From Pseudomonas parakoreensis (GTDB lineage Bacteria > Pseudomonadota > Gammaproteobacteria > Pseudomonadales > Pseudomonadaceae), in assembly GCF_021602155.1 (NCBI RefSeq), contig NZ_BQHY01000004.1, positions 338,632 through 402,631 of the forward strand: DNA of 64,000 bases. The letters run 5' to 3'. Position 1 is the first letter of the stretch, and each line of letters opens with the position of its first letter. Of this stretch, positions 16,801-25,708 are shown one piece after another. Under the pieces are notes generated by a model. It worked only from the letters and a program-made list of their open reading frames with translations, did not search any database and had not been told where the DNA came from. Both the position numbers and the translations under genes were made by a program.

Positions 16801-18153
16801 ATGGACGTGAGCGTATTTGGCACCGGCTATGTCGGATTAATTCAAGCCGCCGCACTTGCCGATGTGGGACATCGGGTTTTATGTGTCGATATTGACCCGA
16901 ACAAGATTAAACAACTGCAACAAGCCGTGCCGCCTATTAGCGAACCGGGCTTATCCGCTGCACTGGAAGAAAACATCAAGGCTGGCCGTCTGCTGTTCAG
17001 CACCCAGGCCAGCGACGCAGTGGAGCATGCCGAGTTGATCTTCATCGCCGTGGGCACCCCCGCCGATGAGGACGGATCCGCCGACCTGACCCATGTGCTC
17101 AACGTCGCCCGGCAGATCGCCTCGCACATGGAGGCCGATCGCACCCTGATCATCAAGTCCACGGTGCCGGTCGGCACGGCGGATCAGGTCGCCGCCAAGG
17201 CCTGCGAAGAATTGCAGCGCCGCGGCCGCAGCAGCCTCCAGGTGCGGGTGGTGTCCAACCCCGAATTCCTCAAGGAAGGCAGCGCCCTCGCCGATTGCAT
17301 GCGCCCGGACCGGATCATCATTGGCACCCGCGATGACGCGGCCCGCGAACAGATGAGCGAGCTGTACGCGCCGTTCTGCCGCAACCACGAAAAACTGATG
17401 TTCATGGACAACCGCAGCGCCGAGCTGACCAAGTACGCGGCCAACGCGATGCTCGCTACGCGTATCAGCTTCATGAACGAGCTGGCCAATCTCACTGAAT
17501 TGCTGGGCGCCGACATCGAAGCGGTGCGCAAAGGCATCGGCTCCGATCCGCGCATCGGCTACCACTTCATCTATCCCGGTTGCGGCTTCGGCGGTTCATG
17601 CTTTCCCAAGGATCTGCGCGCCCTGCTGCACACCGCCGAACACAACGGCATGCCGCTGAAACTGCTGCGCAGCGTCACTGATGTCAACGACAGCCAGCGG
17701 CACATTCTTTTCAGCAAACTCAAGGCGCAGTTTCCGCAAGGCCTGGCCGGCAAGTCGATCGCGATCTGGGGCCTGGCGTTCAAACCCAATACCGATGACA
17801 TGCGCGAAGCCCCCAGCCGCTACCTGATGGACGCGCTGTGGGCCGAAGGCGCGAGCGTGCAGGCCTACGATCCGGAGGCCATGTCCGAATGCCGGCGCCT
17901 GTACGGCTATCGCGACGATCTGCACTTGTGCGCCACCCGCGACGACACCCTGGAAGATGCCGATGCGCTGGTGATCTGCACCGAATGGAAGAATTTCCGC
18001 GTGGTGGATTTCGAGCTGCTGGCGAGCAAGTTGCGCTCCAAAGTGATTGTCGACGGTCGCAACCTCTACAACCCGGAACACGTGGCCGCCGCCGGTTTGC
18101 ATTACAGCGGCATCGGCCTGCGCCACATCGCACCCGAAGGACTGCGCCCATGA
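16801..18153 (+). CDS. ugd: UDP-glucose 6-dehydrogenase
   Basis: A 450-residue cytoplasmic enzyme makes UDP-glucuronate from UDP-glucose with two NAD+. The N-terminal Rossmann motif GTGYVGLIQAAALADVGH, the middle FGGSCFPKD with the catalytic cysteine (near residue 264) and the C-terminal NAD/UDP domain are intact and full length. It is the first gene of the exopolysaccharide operon, and its stop overlaps the next ATG. With the epimerase next to it, it should supply acidic sugar donors, predicting a uronic-acid-containing polymer. Confidence 0.95.
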   Translation: MDVSVFGTGYVGLIQAAALADVGHRVLCVDIDPNKIKQLQQAVPPISEPGLSAALEENIKAGRLLFSTQASDAVEHAELIFIAVGTPADEDGSADLTHVLNVARQIASHMEADRTLIIKSTVPVGTADQVAAKACEELQRRGRSSLQVRVVSNPEFLKEGSALADCMRPDRIIIGTRDDAAREQMSELYAPFCRNHEKLMFMDNRSAELTKYAANAMLATRISFMNELANLTELLGADIEAVRKGIGSDPRIGYHFIYPGCGFGGSCFPKDLRALLHTAEHNGMPLKLLRSVTDVNDSQRHILFSKLKAQFPQGLAGKSIAIWGLAFKPNTDDMREAPSRYLMDALWAEGASVQAYDPEAMSECRRLYGYRDDLHLCATRDDTLEDADALVICTEWKNFRVVDFELLASKLRSKVIVDGRNLYNPEHVAAAGLHYSGIGLRHIAPEGLRP

Positions 18154-19187
18154 AAATCCTGGTCACTGGTGCAGCCGGCTTCATTGGTGCCCATTGCGTG
18201 TTGCGGCTGATGCGCGACGGACATGCGGTGGTCGGCCTGGATAATTTCAACGGCTACTACGATCCGCAGCTCAAACACGATCGCGTGCAATGGGTGCGTG
18301 ATCAGGTCGGGCACTTCTCGCTGGCGCGCATTGATCTGGCCGATGCCGCCGCGATCGAAGCGCTGTTTGTCCGCGAGCAACCGCAGGTGGTGATCCACCT
18401 CGCGGCGCAGGCCGGGGTGCGCTACTCGCTGGAAAATCCGAAAGCCTATCTGGACAGCAATCTCTGCGGCTTCCTGAACATTCTCGAAGGCTGCCGCCAC
18501 CATCCGGTGGAGCACTTGATTTACGCCTCGTCGAGCTCGGTGTATGGCGCCAACCAGCACACGCCGTATTCGGTGCACGACGGTGTCAATCACCCGCTGT
18601 CGCTGTACGCCGCCACTAAAAAAGCCAATGAGCTGATGGCCCACAGTTACAGCCACCTGTTTGGCATTCCCAGCACCGGCCTGCGCTTTTTCACGGTGTA
18701 TGGCCCTTGGGGGCGGCCTGACATGTCGCCCATCCAGTTTGCCCGGGCGATCACCGAAGGCACGCCGCTGAAACTGTTCAACTACGGCGAGCACCAGCGC
18801 GACTTCACCTACATAGACGACATCGTCGAAAGCATCGCGCGCCTCACCGACCATCCGCCACACAGCCACCCGGAGTGGGATCGCGAGCACCCCGACGCCG
18901 GCAGCAGCATGGCCCCGTGGTGCCTGTTCAACATCGGCGGCCACCACCCGGTGGAGCTGAAAACCTACCTGGCGCTGATGGAAAAACACCTCGGCCAGAA
19001 AGCCATTGTCGAGCTCTTGCCCCTGCAACCGGGCGATGTGCTCAACACCTGTGCCGAGACCGATGATCTGGCCCAGGCCACCGGGTTCCAGCCCCGGATC
19101 GAGCTGGATGAAGGACTGGGGCGTTTCATCGCCTGGTTTCGCGACTACTACCCCACTGCCTATCGCCCACGCGCCGCTCGCGGCTGA
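18150..19187 (+). CDS. UDP-glucuronate 4-epimerase-like NAD-dependent epimerase
   Basis: The protein is 345 residues from the ATG at 18150 (MKILVTGAAGFIGAHCVLRL), sharing four bases with the preceding stop. It has the short-chain dehydrogenase G-x-x-G-x-x-G, the SSSSVYG segment and the catalytic Y-A-A-T-K (YxxxK). The stretch GVRYSLENPKAYLDSNLCGF and RFFTVYGPWGRPDMSP are characteristic of UDP-glucuronate epimerases. It would convert UDP-GlcA to UDP-GalA, consistent with the neighbouring dehydrogenase. A UDP-glucose epimerase role is less likely given the context. Confidence 0.88.
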   Translation: MKILVTGAAGFIGAHCVLRLMRDGHAVVGLDNFNGYYDPQLKHDRVQWVRDQVGHFSLARIDLADAAAIEALFVREQPQVVIHLAAQAGVRYSLENPKAYLDSNLCGFLNILEGCRHHPVEHLIYASSSSVYGANQHTPYSVHDGVNHPLSLYAATKKANELMAHSYSHLFGIPSTGLRFFTVYGPWGRPDMSPIQFARAITEGTPLKLFNYGEHQRDFTYIDDIVESIARLTDHPPHSHPEWDREHPDAGSSMAPWCLFNIGGHHPVELKTYLALMEKHLGQKAIVELLPLQPGDVLNTCAETDDLAQATGFQPRIELDEGLGRFIAWFRDYYPTAYRPRAARG

Positions 19188-19205
19188 ACATCAGCGGAGG
19201 ACCCC

Positions 19206-19952
19206 ATGACTGGACATGAACAAGGTGTACCGATCAACCAGATGCGCCGCGACAAGCGCATGGATCCCGAGCACCGAATGCGCCTCGATTCCGCCATCCA
19301 CAGGCAGGGCCGTGGCTGGCTGACCGGCCGTGACGGTGGCCGGCCATGGACGCTGTCCCGCACCAACCGGGTGTTGGCCTGCTTCGGTGCGCTGGTGCTG
19401 CTGGTGGTGTTTTCGCCGCTGCTGCTGGGCCTGGCGCTGGCCATCAAATTCACCAGCCCGGGGCCGGTGATGTTCGTGCAGAAACGCACCGGTTATCGCG
19501 GCCGCACCTTCGGCATGTACAAGTTCCGCACCATGGTCTGCAACGCCGAAGAGCTGAAGGAATCGCTGCGTCACCTCAACAAGCACGGGGTCGACGCCAT
19601 CGATTTCAAGATCGACAAGGACCCACGCATCACCGGTATCGGCGGTTTCCTGCGGCGCACCAGCCTCGATGAACTGCCCAACCTGTTCAACGTGGTGAGC
19701 GGTGACATGCGCCTGGTCGGCCCGCGGCCGACCTCGTTCAACGCCTACCGCTACAAGGACAATCACCTCGCGCGCCTGAGCATCTACCCCGGCATGACCG
19801 GCCTGTGGCAGATCTCCGGACGCAGCAACATCGACTTCGACCAGCGCGTTGAGTTGGACCTCAGCTACATCGCCGAGCAAAGCCTTTTGCTTGATCTGAA
19901 GATCTTGTTGAAAACCCCTTTCAAAGTATTCAGCGGCCACGGAGCAAGCTAA
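19206..19952 (+). CDS. initiating undecaprenyl-phosphate sugar phosphotransferase
   Basis: A 248-residue polyprenyl-phosphate phosphosugar transferase. A ~55-residue polar leader is followed by one membrane segment (ACFGALVLLVVFSPLLLGLA) and the catalytic domain with KFRTMVCNAE, RTSLDELPNLFNVVSGDM, RLVGPRPTSF and PGMTGLWQISGRS. It loads the first sugar phosphate on the lipid carrier at the inner membrane and so starts each repeat unit. It lacks the extra membrane helices of WcaJ-type enzymes and resembles the ExoY/PssY short form. Its final base is shared with the next ATG. Confidence 0.92.
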   Translation: MTGHEQGVPINQMRRDKRMDPEHRMRLDSAIHRQGRGWLTGRDGGRPWTLSRTNRVLACFGALVLLVVFSPLLLGLALAIKFTSPGPVMFVQKRTGYRGRTFGMYKFRTMVCNAEELKESLRHLNKHGVDAIDFKIDKDPRITGIGGFLRRTSLDELPNLFNVVSGDMRLVGPRPTSFNAYRYKDNHLARLSIYPGMTGLWQISGRSNIDFDQRVELDLSYIAEQSLLLDLKILLKTPFKVFSGHGAS

Positions 19953-20599
19953 TGGACGGTTCAACCAACAAAAGCCTGAGCATTGCCAACCCCAGCGAAT
20001 CGAACCTGATTTCGACCGTGCTGGATCTGGATCTGCGGATCCTGTTCCTGACCGCCGCCAACCCCGGCGCCGGTACCACCACCAGCGCGTTGGCGCTGGC
20101 CAGCCAACTGGCGCAGATGAGCAGCGGCCAAGTGCTGCTGGTCGACGCCAGCCAGTCGGCGGGCAGCCTCACGCAGCAATTGAACCTGGGCAAGGAGCGC
20201 GGCCTGCGCGACCTGCTGTTCAACCCGGACAACCCGCCGCTGTTGCAGGATTGCGTGGTGCAGGTTTCCAGCCTGCCGTTCCACGTGCTGCCCAACGGCC
20301 GGCCGATCCGCACCCTGGAGCACTTGACCGCCGAGCGCCTGAGCCCGCTGCTCGACCGCTTGGGCACGCAGTATCGCTTCGTGGTGATCGACGGTGACGC
20401 GGTGTATTCCGCCGCCGACACGCTGGTGCTCGCCACTCAGGTCGATGGCGTGGTGTTCGTGGTGCGCGCCGAAGACACCCGCTGGGAAGTCGCCCAGGCC
20501 GCCGTGCAACGCCTGACTCAGGCCGGGGCAAAAGTGGTCGGCAGCGTATTCAACCGGCGCAAGTACTACATGCCCAAGTGGCTCTACAAAAACCTGTAA
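19952..20599 (+). CDS. CpsD/CapB-like tyrosine-kinase-fold ATPase with atypical Walker A
   Basis: A 215-residue cytoplasmic protein of the bacterial tyrosine kinase/ParA fold. The Walker A region reads NPGAGTTTSALALA, with Thr where the usual GxGKST has Lys. Walker A' (VLLVDAS) and Walker B (FVVIDGDAV) are present, and the C-terminus has a small tyrosine cluster (RKYYMPKWLYKNL) as in BY-kinases. The co-polymerase partner is encoded separately two genes on, a split arrangement like CapA/CapB. It probably controls chain length by cycling with the Wzz-like protein, but catalysis is uncertain without the lysine. Lys-less relatives do exist in the superfamily. Confidence 0.82.
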   Translation: MDGSTNKSLSIANPSESNLISTVLDLDLRILFLTAANPGAGTTTSALALASQLAQMSSGQVLLVDASQSAGSLTQQLNLGKERGLRDLLFNPDNPPLLQDCVVQVSSLPFHVLPNGRPIRTLEHLTAERLSPLLDRLGTQYRFVVIDGDAVYSAADTLVLATQVDGVVFVVRAEDTRWEVAQAAVQRLTQAGAKVVGSVFNRRKYYMPKWLYKNL

Positions 20600-20620
20600 G
20601 CAAACGCGAGGGATGACGCC

Positions 20621-21646
20621 ATGAACGCCAAGATACTGGTTCTGCTGATGCTGCCGCTTGCAGGCTGCTCGAGCAATTCCGAAACCCAGCACATGCCGGT
20701 GAATATTCTCACCGCCACCCCGGCCAACGCCCAGGCCACCGACATGCCGAAGATCGAGCAGACCTTGCGCCCGCAAGACGTGCTGGATGTGATCTTCCAC
20801 ATCAGCACCAGCGGCTCGGATGCCTATCGCGTGCAGTCAGGTGACCAGATCGGCCTGAACTTCACCGCCGCCAGCCAGCTCAATGGCAACCAGTTGGTGC
20901 TGCCCGACGGCACCATCAACCTGCCCGGCGCCAACACCTCGGTGAAAATCGCCGGCCTGACCGCCGATGAGGCGCGCGATGAAATCCAGCGTGCCTACCA
21001 GCGCAAACAGCTGTTCCAGCCCAACCGCAATCAACTGACGGTGCAGGTCATCAGCCCGCTGACCAATGAGCAGAACCTGAAAAGCGCGCTGAATCACCCC
21101 GCTACCGGCATGAGCCGCGAGATCACCGTGGGCAATGACGGTTATGCGAGCTTTCCAGAAATCGGCGCGGTGCCGCTGCAAGGCATGACCATCAATCAAC
21201 TGGAAACCTTCCTCAACCAGAAGTACGCGCAATTGCCGGGGCGGATGAGCGTCGATGTGATGCTCAAGTCCACCGCTGGCAACGAGATCTACGTGCTGGG
21301 CGAGGTCGGCCAACCGGGCTCCTACCCGATCCGCCGTCCGGTATCGGTGCTTGAAGCGCTGACCCTGGCGCGCGGCACCAACGTCAAGGCGCGTCTGGAC
21401 TCGGTGGTGATCATGCGCCGCAACGGCAATCAGGTGCAGGCCGTGCACTACGACGTGGAAAAAGCTCTGTCGGGCGATGCGTCGCAGATCGCCTATCTGC
21501 AACCGGACGACATGCTGTTCGTGCCAAAAACCAAACTGGCGAGTGCCGGCGATCTGGCCCGGCAACTGGCCGACGTGGTGTTGTTCCAGGGCGTGGGTTT
21601 CAGCTTCGGCTACCGCGTCGACAACAAAGGCAGTAACAACAACTGA
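20621..21646 (+). CDS. Wza-type outer-membrane polysaccharide export lipoprotein
   Basis: A 341-residue lipoprotein has a signal peptide ending in the lipobox LPLAGC (Cys near residue 18). It has a polysaccharide-export (Poly_export) segment around residues 65-130 (VQSGDQIGLNFTAASQLN) and SLBB-like repeats (VLGEVGQPGSYPIRRPVSVL). It should form the outer-membrane channel for the polymer. The C-terminus (ADVVLFQGVGFSFGYRVDNK) is short and amphipathic, as for the membrane-spanning helix region of Wza. GAGGGATG lies upstream of the start. Confidence 0.92.
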   Translation: MNAKILVLLMLPLAGCSSNSETQHMPVNILTATPANAQATDMPKIEQTLRPQDVLDVIFHISTSGSDAYRVQSGDQIGLNFTAASQLNGNQLVLPDGTINLPGANTSVKIAGLTADEARDEIQRAYQRKQLFQPNRNQLTVQVISPLTNEQNLKSALNHPATGMSREITVGNDGYASFPEIGAVPLQGMTINQLETFLNQKYAQLPGRMSVDVMLKSTAGNEIYVLGEVGQPGSYPIRRPVSVLEALTLARGTNVKARLDSVVIMRRNGNQVQAVHYDVEKALSGDASQIAYLQPDDMLFVPKTKLASAGDLARQLADVVLFQGVGFSFGYRVDNKGSNNN

Positions 21647-21663
21647 CTCTCAGGTGACCGATC

Positions 21664-23256
21664 ATGAATCCAAAGGAAAACTACCTGCATGAGTTCTTCA
21701 GGATCTTCTTCGCCAACAAGCAGCTGGTGAAACGGGTCTTCCTGATCTTTGCAGTCATCGCGTTGGTACTGCCGCTGGTGCTCAAGCAGAGCTTCGATAT
21801 CACCGCCCAGGTGATCGTGCAGTCGAAAAAACTTTCCCAGGGTGACGCCACCACGTCACTGACGGTCGATAACGCCACCTTCATTCCGCCGTCGCTGGCG
21901 GACATGGAAACCGAAAGCAACATCCTGCGGTCCCCGGCGCTGATCCGCCAGACCATCAGCGAGCTACGCGACAAGGGCGAGTACGACCCGCCTGTGGGCG
22001 TATTCGCCAAACTGGTGAGCAACCCGTTCCGCCGTTACGTCTCTTCGCCGCTGCGTGAGTACGTGATCAATCCGCTGCGCAACATGCTCGGGCTGCAAAC
22101 CGATCCGGTGCGTGACACGGTGCTCGATGGCTTGACGCAAGATGCGATCGACAGCCTGAAGATCGAGACCCTGCCCGGCTCCAACGTGATCTCGATCATC
22201 TACAGTTTCCCGGATCCGCATCAGGGCACCACGTTCGTTGCGACCCTGCTGCAGAACTATCTGGTCAGCCGTCAGGCGCTGCAGTCGATCGACCTGCCGC
22301 AGTCTTTCTACGAAACCAAGAAGCACTTGTATCAGGTGCGCCTCGATGGACTGGAAGGTAATCGGCAAGCGCTGCTGGAGAGTGTTGCATCGTCCGATCC
22401 GAAAGAAGAAATCACCTTCCGCCTGAACGCGATCAACACCGAAGAGCAAGCCCTGAACCTATATCAGGATCGCCTGTTGCAGAGCCAGCGCTGGCTCGAA
22501 TACCTGAAAACTGCGCTGACGGCCGCCAGCAGCAACAAGCTCAACGACTACACCTTCCCCTTCACCTTCACCACCACCGTCGATAACGTGGCGTTCGAGG
22601 ATCGGGAAATCAAACAGTTGGGCGAGCAACTGACCACGCAAGTCAGCCGCTACATGAATGACCTCGCGGTGTTCCAGCCCGGCAGCGAGCCGATGCTGCT
22701 GACCCGCGAGCAGATCGCCCGCACCCGCCAGCAGTTCCTCAAAGTGGTGAGCAACCGTATTCAGGAACGCACCAACGACCTGGCCGTGGTGCAACAGGTG
22801 ATCGATCAGAAAACCGCGCGCATCGCCGAGTTCAAGAACCGCATCCACACCTTGCAACAGACCCAGAGCAAGCTGCGGCAGATGGACACGGAAATCGACG
22901 CGCTGCACACGGCGTTCTCGACCTATGCGCAACGCTTCGCCGAAAGCAGCACCGCCGGTTCGCTCAACGATGACCTGTCGAACGCCAAAGTGCTCAGCCC
23001 GCCGTTTGAGCCAACCGAGCCGGCGTTCCCCAAACCGCTGCTGATCATCCCGTTCGGGCTGTTCACCGGTCTGCTGCTGGCGATTGCCCTGGTCTATGTG
23101 CGTGAGTTCTTCGATCACCGGTTCAAACACCCGGCGCAAATCACCCACGAACTGGGCCTGCCCGTGTTGCTGGTGATCAACGACGAAAACGTGCTGCCGA
23201 GCAATCCGCACAAGAACTGGACCGTGCCAAGCTTCGTGCACTGGGTGCGCAATTGA
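21664..23256 (+). CDS. Wzz/GumC-like polysaccharide co-polymerase
   Basis: A 530-residue inner-membrane protein has a membrane helix at ~25-43 and a second at ~458-478. A long periplasmic coiled coil (residues ~215-430) lies between them with a PFEPTEPAFPKPLL proline motif before the second helix. The cytoplasmic tail is short and carries no kinase domain; that is supplied by the separate CpsD-like gene. It sets polymer length and links Wzy to the Wza channel. The stop overlaps the TTG start of the next gene. Confidence 0.9.
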   Translation: MNPKENYLHEFFRIFFANKQLVKRVFLIFAVIALVLPLVLKQSFDITAQVIVQSKKLSQGDATTSLTVDNATFIPPSLADMETESNILRSPALIRQTISELRDKGEYDPPVGVFAKLVSNPFRRYVSSPLREYVINPLRNMLGLQTDPVRDTVLDGLTQDAIDSLKIETLPGSNVISIIYSFPDPHQGTTFVATLLQNYLVSRQALQSIDLPQSFYETKKHLYQVRLDGLEGNRQALLESVASSDPKEEITFRLNAINTEEQALNLYQDRLLQSQRWLEYLKTALTAASSNKLNDYTFPFTFTTTVDNVAFEDREIKQLGEQLTTQVSRYMNDLAVFQPGSEPMLLTREQIARTRQQFLKVVSNRIQERTNDLAVVQQVIDQKTARIAEFKNRIHTLQQTQSKLRQMDTEIDALHTAFSTYAQRFAESSTAGSLNDDLSNAKVLSPPFEPTEPAFPKPLLIIPFGLFTGLLLAIALVYVREFFDHRFKHPAQITHELGLPVLLVINDENVLPSNPHKNWTVPSFVHWVRN

Positions 23257-24344
23257 ACACGCTGTCCACCCCGAACGCCGCGCTGCCGATCATTCACTTG
23301 CTCAGCAGCGGCGGCTTCTATGGGGCCGAGCGCATGTTGCTCGATCACTGCCTGGCGACACCGGGGCAGCACCAGGTGCTGTTTCTCGATGCACCGCCAG
23401 CGTTGATCGCGCGCTTTCGCGAGGCCGGGGTGGACTGTCGTGGTTGTGCCGGGCCGGGTGAGTTGTTGCGCCACCTGCGGGCCCGGCGCAGCGAACGACC
23501 GCTGATCAACACCCACAACTTCAAGGGGCTGTTGTTCGGCTGGGTCGGCGCGACGCTGTTGCGTTTGCCGCTGGTCATCACCCAACACGGCTTCACCCCG
23601 CGCAGTCGCAAGCAGAAGTTCTACACCTGGCTGAGTCTGCAGTTGTGCCGCACCGCCTCGGTGGATCGGGTGGTGTGCGTGGCCGAGAGCATCGCCGTAT
23701 TGCATCGTCAGGCCAGCGTGCAAGCTGAAAAGCTGCAGGTGATCCCCAACGGGTTACCCGCCGCCGCCGCGCGGGTCAGCAACGTTGACCGTCAGCGCTG
23801 GCTGGCCGGTTATGTCGGGCGCTTGAGCAGCGAGAAAGGCCCGGACCTGTTTCTCGATGCCCTGATTCCGCTGTGTCACCAGCATCCGCAACTGGACGCG
23901 GTGATGCTCGGCGACGGCCCGGAACGTGAGGCGCTGCTGGCGCGGATCGACGCCGCAGGTTTGCAGCAACGAATTCGCCTGCCCGGTTACCAGACCGCCA
24001 TGCAGCCGTGGTGGCAGCAACTGGATGCGCTGGTGATCAGCTCGCGCACCGAAGGCACGCCGATGATTCTGCTCGAAGCGATGCAGAGCGGCGTGCCGGT
24101 GGTGGCGTTTGCGGTCGGCGGCATTCCCGATGTACTCGAGCATCGGCACAACGGCTTGCTGGCGACACCCGCCGCCAGCGCCGACCTCGCCCGCCAGCTC
24201 GATAACCTGCTGAACGAGCCGAACCTGGCTCGGCAATTGTGTGACAACGCAAAGCGTACGCAACAGGATCGCTACGACCTCAAGGCCCTGGCCGAACGCT
24301 GGTCGCAGCTATACATCCGCACGGCACGGGAGGCACGCGCATGA
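23253..24344 (+). CDS. family 4 glycosyltransferase
   Basis: A 363-residue GT-B fold enzyme starts at a TTG (23253) that overlaps the preceding TGA. The N-terminus IHLLSSGGFYGAERMLLDHC is the acceptor half. The C-terminal half has AGYVGRLSSEKGPDLFLDAL and the donor-binding EGTPMILLEAMQSGVPVVAF with its E-x(7)-E pattern. It adds one sugar to the lipid-linked repeat unit on the cytoplasmic side. The sugar cannot be told from sequence. Confidence 0.9.
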   Translation: MNTLSTPNAALPIIHLLSSGGFYGAERMLLDHCLATPGQHQVLFLDAPPALIARFREAGVDCRGCAGPGELLRHLRARRSERPLINTHNFKGLLFGWVGATLLRLPLVITQHGFTPRSRKQKFYTWLSLQLCRTASVDRVVCVAESIAVLHRQASVQAEKLQVIPNGLPAAAARVSNVDRQRWLAGYVGRLSSEKGPDLFLDALIPLCHQHPQLDAVMLGDGPEREALLARIDAAGLQQRIRLPGYQTAMQPWWQQLDALVISSRTEGTPMILLEAMQSGVPVVAFAVGGIPDVLEHRHNGLLATPAASADLARQLDNLLNEPNLARQLCDNAKRTQQDRYDLKALAERWSQLYIRTAREARA

Positions 24345-25708
24345 TTTTCCCGCTCTCGATCGTCACGCTGCTCGGTCTGGTGTGCATCGGTTTGCTCGCC
24401 AGCCCTTATCCATTTCTCGCACCGGGTGCGGTCATTGGTCTGGTGGGGTTCACGGTGTTGTACCGCAAGCCGACCTGGGGCCTGCTGGGCATTGCCGCGC
24501 TGGTGCCGTTTGAAGGTTTCTTCAAGGACAGTGCGCTGTCCGGAAGCAAACTGATCGGCGCCTCGCTGGCGGTGATCGTGATGCTGCAACTGGCCCTGCA
24601 CCAGATTCCCGGCGAGCGCCTGCGCAGCAATATCTGGCGGTTTCTGCTGTGGTTTCTGGTCCTGTATTTCCTCAGCCTGCTCAACACCGATGACGTGGGC
24701 ATGTCGCTGGGACACCTGCGCGAACTGAGCGTCGGGCTGATCTTGTTTGTCATTACCCTGTTGATTGGCCGTGAACTGAATCTCGACCTGTTCGCCCGAC
24801 TGGTGACCCTGAGCGTCAGCACGACCTGCGCCATGGCGATGTTTTCGGTCAAATTCCAGGATCAGGGGCGCGCTGCCGGTCTTCTGGAAGACCCCAACGC
24901 GTTTGCCCTGCTGATCGCTTTCGCCATTCCGTTGGCGCTGCTGCTGGTGATTCGTGGGCCCAACCTGCTGCACCGATTGTTCTGGGGCGCTTGCTGCCTG
25001 CTGCTGCTCGGTGGCATGACCAAAACCGAATCGCGCTCCGGGCTGGTGGTGGTGGCCTTGAGTCTGCTGATCGGCTGCTGGCACTACCGCGCGCAACTCA
25101 CCCGGATCCGTCCACGGCACCTGGGGTTCGCCATGCTCGGTGCGGCGATCGTGATTCCGCTGGCGATCTACGCGATGCCCGCCGGCTACGTCGCGCGCAT
25201 TCAGTCGCTGAGTATTCTCAGCGCCGGTTCCAAGGCACAGGACGAATCCCTCGGCCGCCGCGCCTCGTACATCGTGGTCGGCGGCCAGATGATCCGCGAG
25301 AACCCGCTGCTCGGTTCCGGCCCCGGCACCTTCCCACTGCACTACGCGACCACCGGCTACGCCAAGGCGTTTTCCGCCAACCGCAAGATCGGTGACCTGT
25401 ACCGCCGTGCGCACAACACCTACCTGGAAATCTTCAGTGAACTGGGGATTCCTGCCGGCCTGCTGTTCGTCGGCATGCTCGGCCTGGGCCTGTACAACCT
25501 GATTCGCGCACGCGCCGCGTGGATGCTGCGGCGCGACTGGCAACAGGCGGACCTGATGACCCACCTCGGCGTGAGCTTCCTGTCGCTGACCCTGTTCCTG
25601 ATGTTCCTCAGCGCGCCGAACCAGAAATACGTGTGGATCATGCTCGCGCTGACCAGCGTCCTGCGCCTCAAAGCCGAACAGGCGCCACTGACCGAGGCCA
25701 GACCATGA
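24341..25708 (+). CDS. Wzy/O-antigen-ligase family polymerase
   Basis: A 455-residue polytopic membrane protein has about eleven helices. The Wzy_C/O-antigen ligase signature is in the middle (TKTESRSGLVVVALSLLIG) and the large periplasmic loop holds GSGPGTFPLHYA and AHNTYLEIFSELGIPAGLLF. In a cluster with Wzx, Wza and Wzz-type genes its likely job is to polymerise repeat units in the periplasm. Start and stop both overlap neighbours by four bases. Confidence 0.88.
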   Translation: MIFPLSIVTLLGLVCIGLLASPYPFLAPGAVIGLVGFTVLYRKPTWGLLGIAALVPFEGFFKDSALSGSKLIGASLAVIVMLQLALHQIPGERLRSNIWRFLLWFLVLYFLSLLNTDDVGMSLGHLRELSVGLILFVITLLIGRELNLDLFARLVTLSVSTTCAMAMFSVKFQDQGRAAGLLEDPNAFALLIAFAIPLALLLVIRGPNLLHRLFWGACCLLLLGGMTKTESRSGLVVVALSLLIGCWHYRAQLTRIRPRHLGFAMLGAAIVIPLAIYAMPAGYVARIQSLSILSAGSKAQDESLGRRASYIVVGGQMIRENPLLGSGPGTFPLHYATTGYAKAFSANRKIGDLYRRAHNTYLEIFSELGIPAGLLFVGMLGLGLYNLIRARAAWMLRRDWQQADLMTHLGVSFLSLTLFLMFLSAPNQKYVWIMLALTSVLRLKAEQAPLTEARP

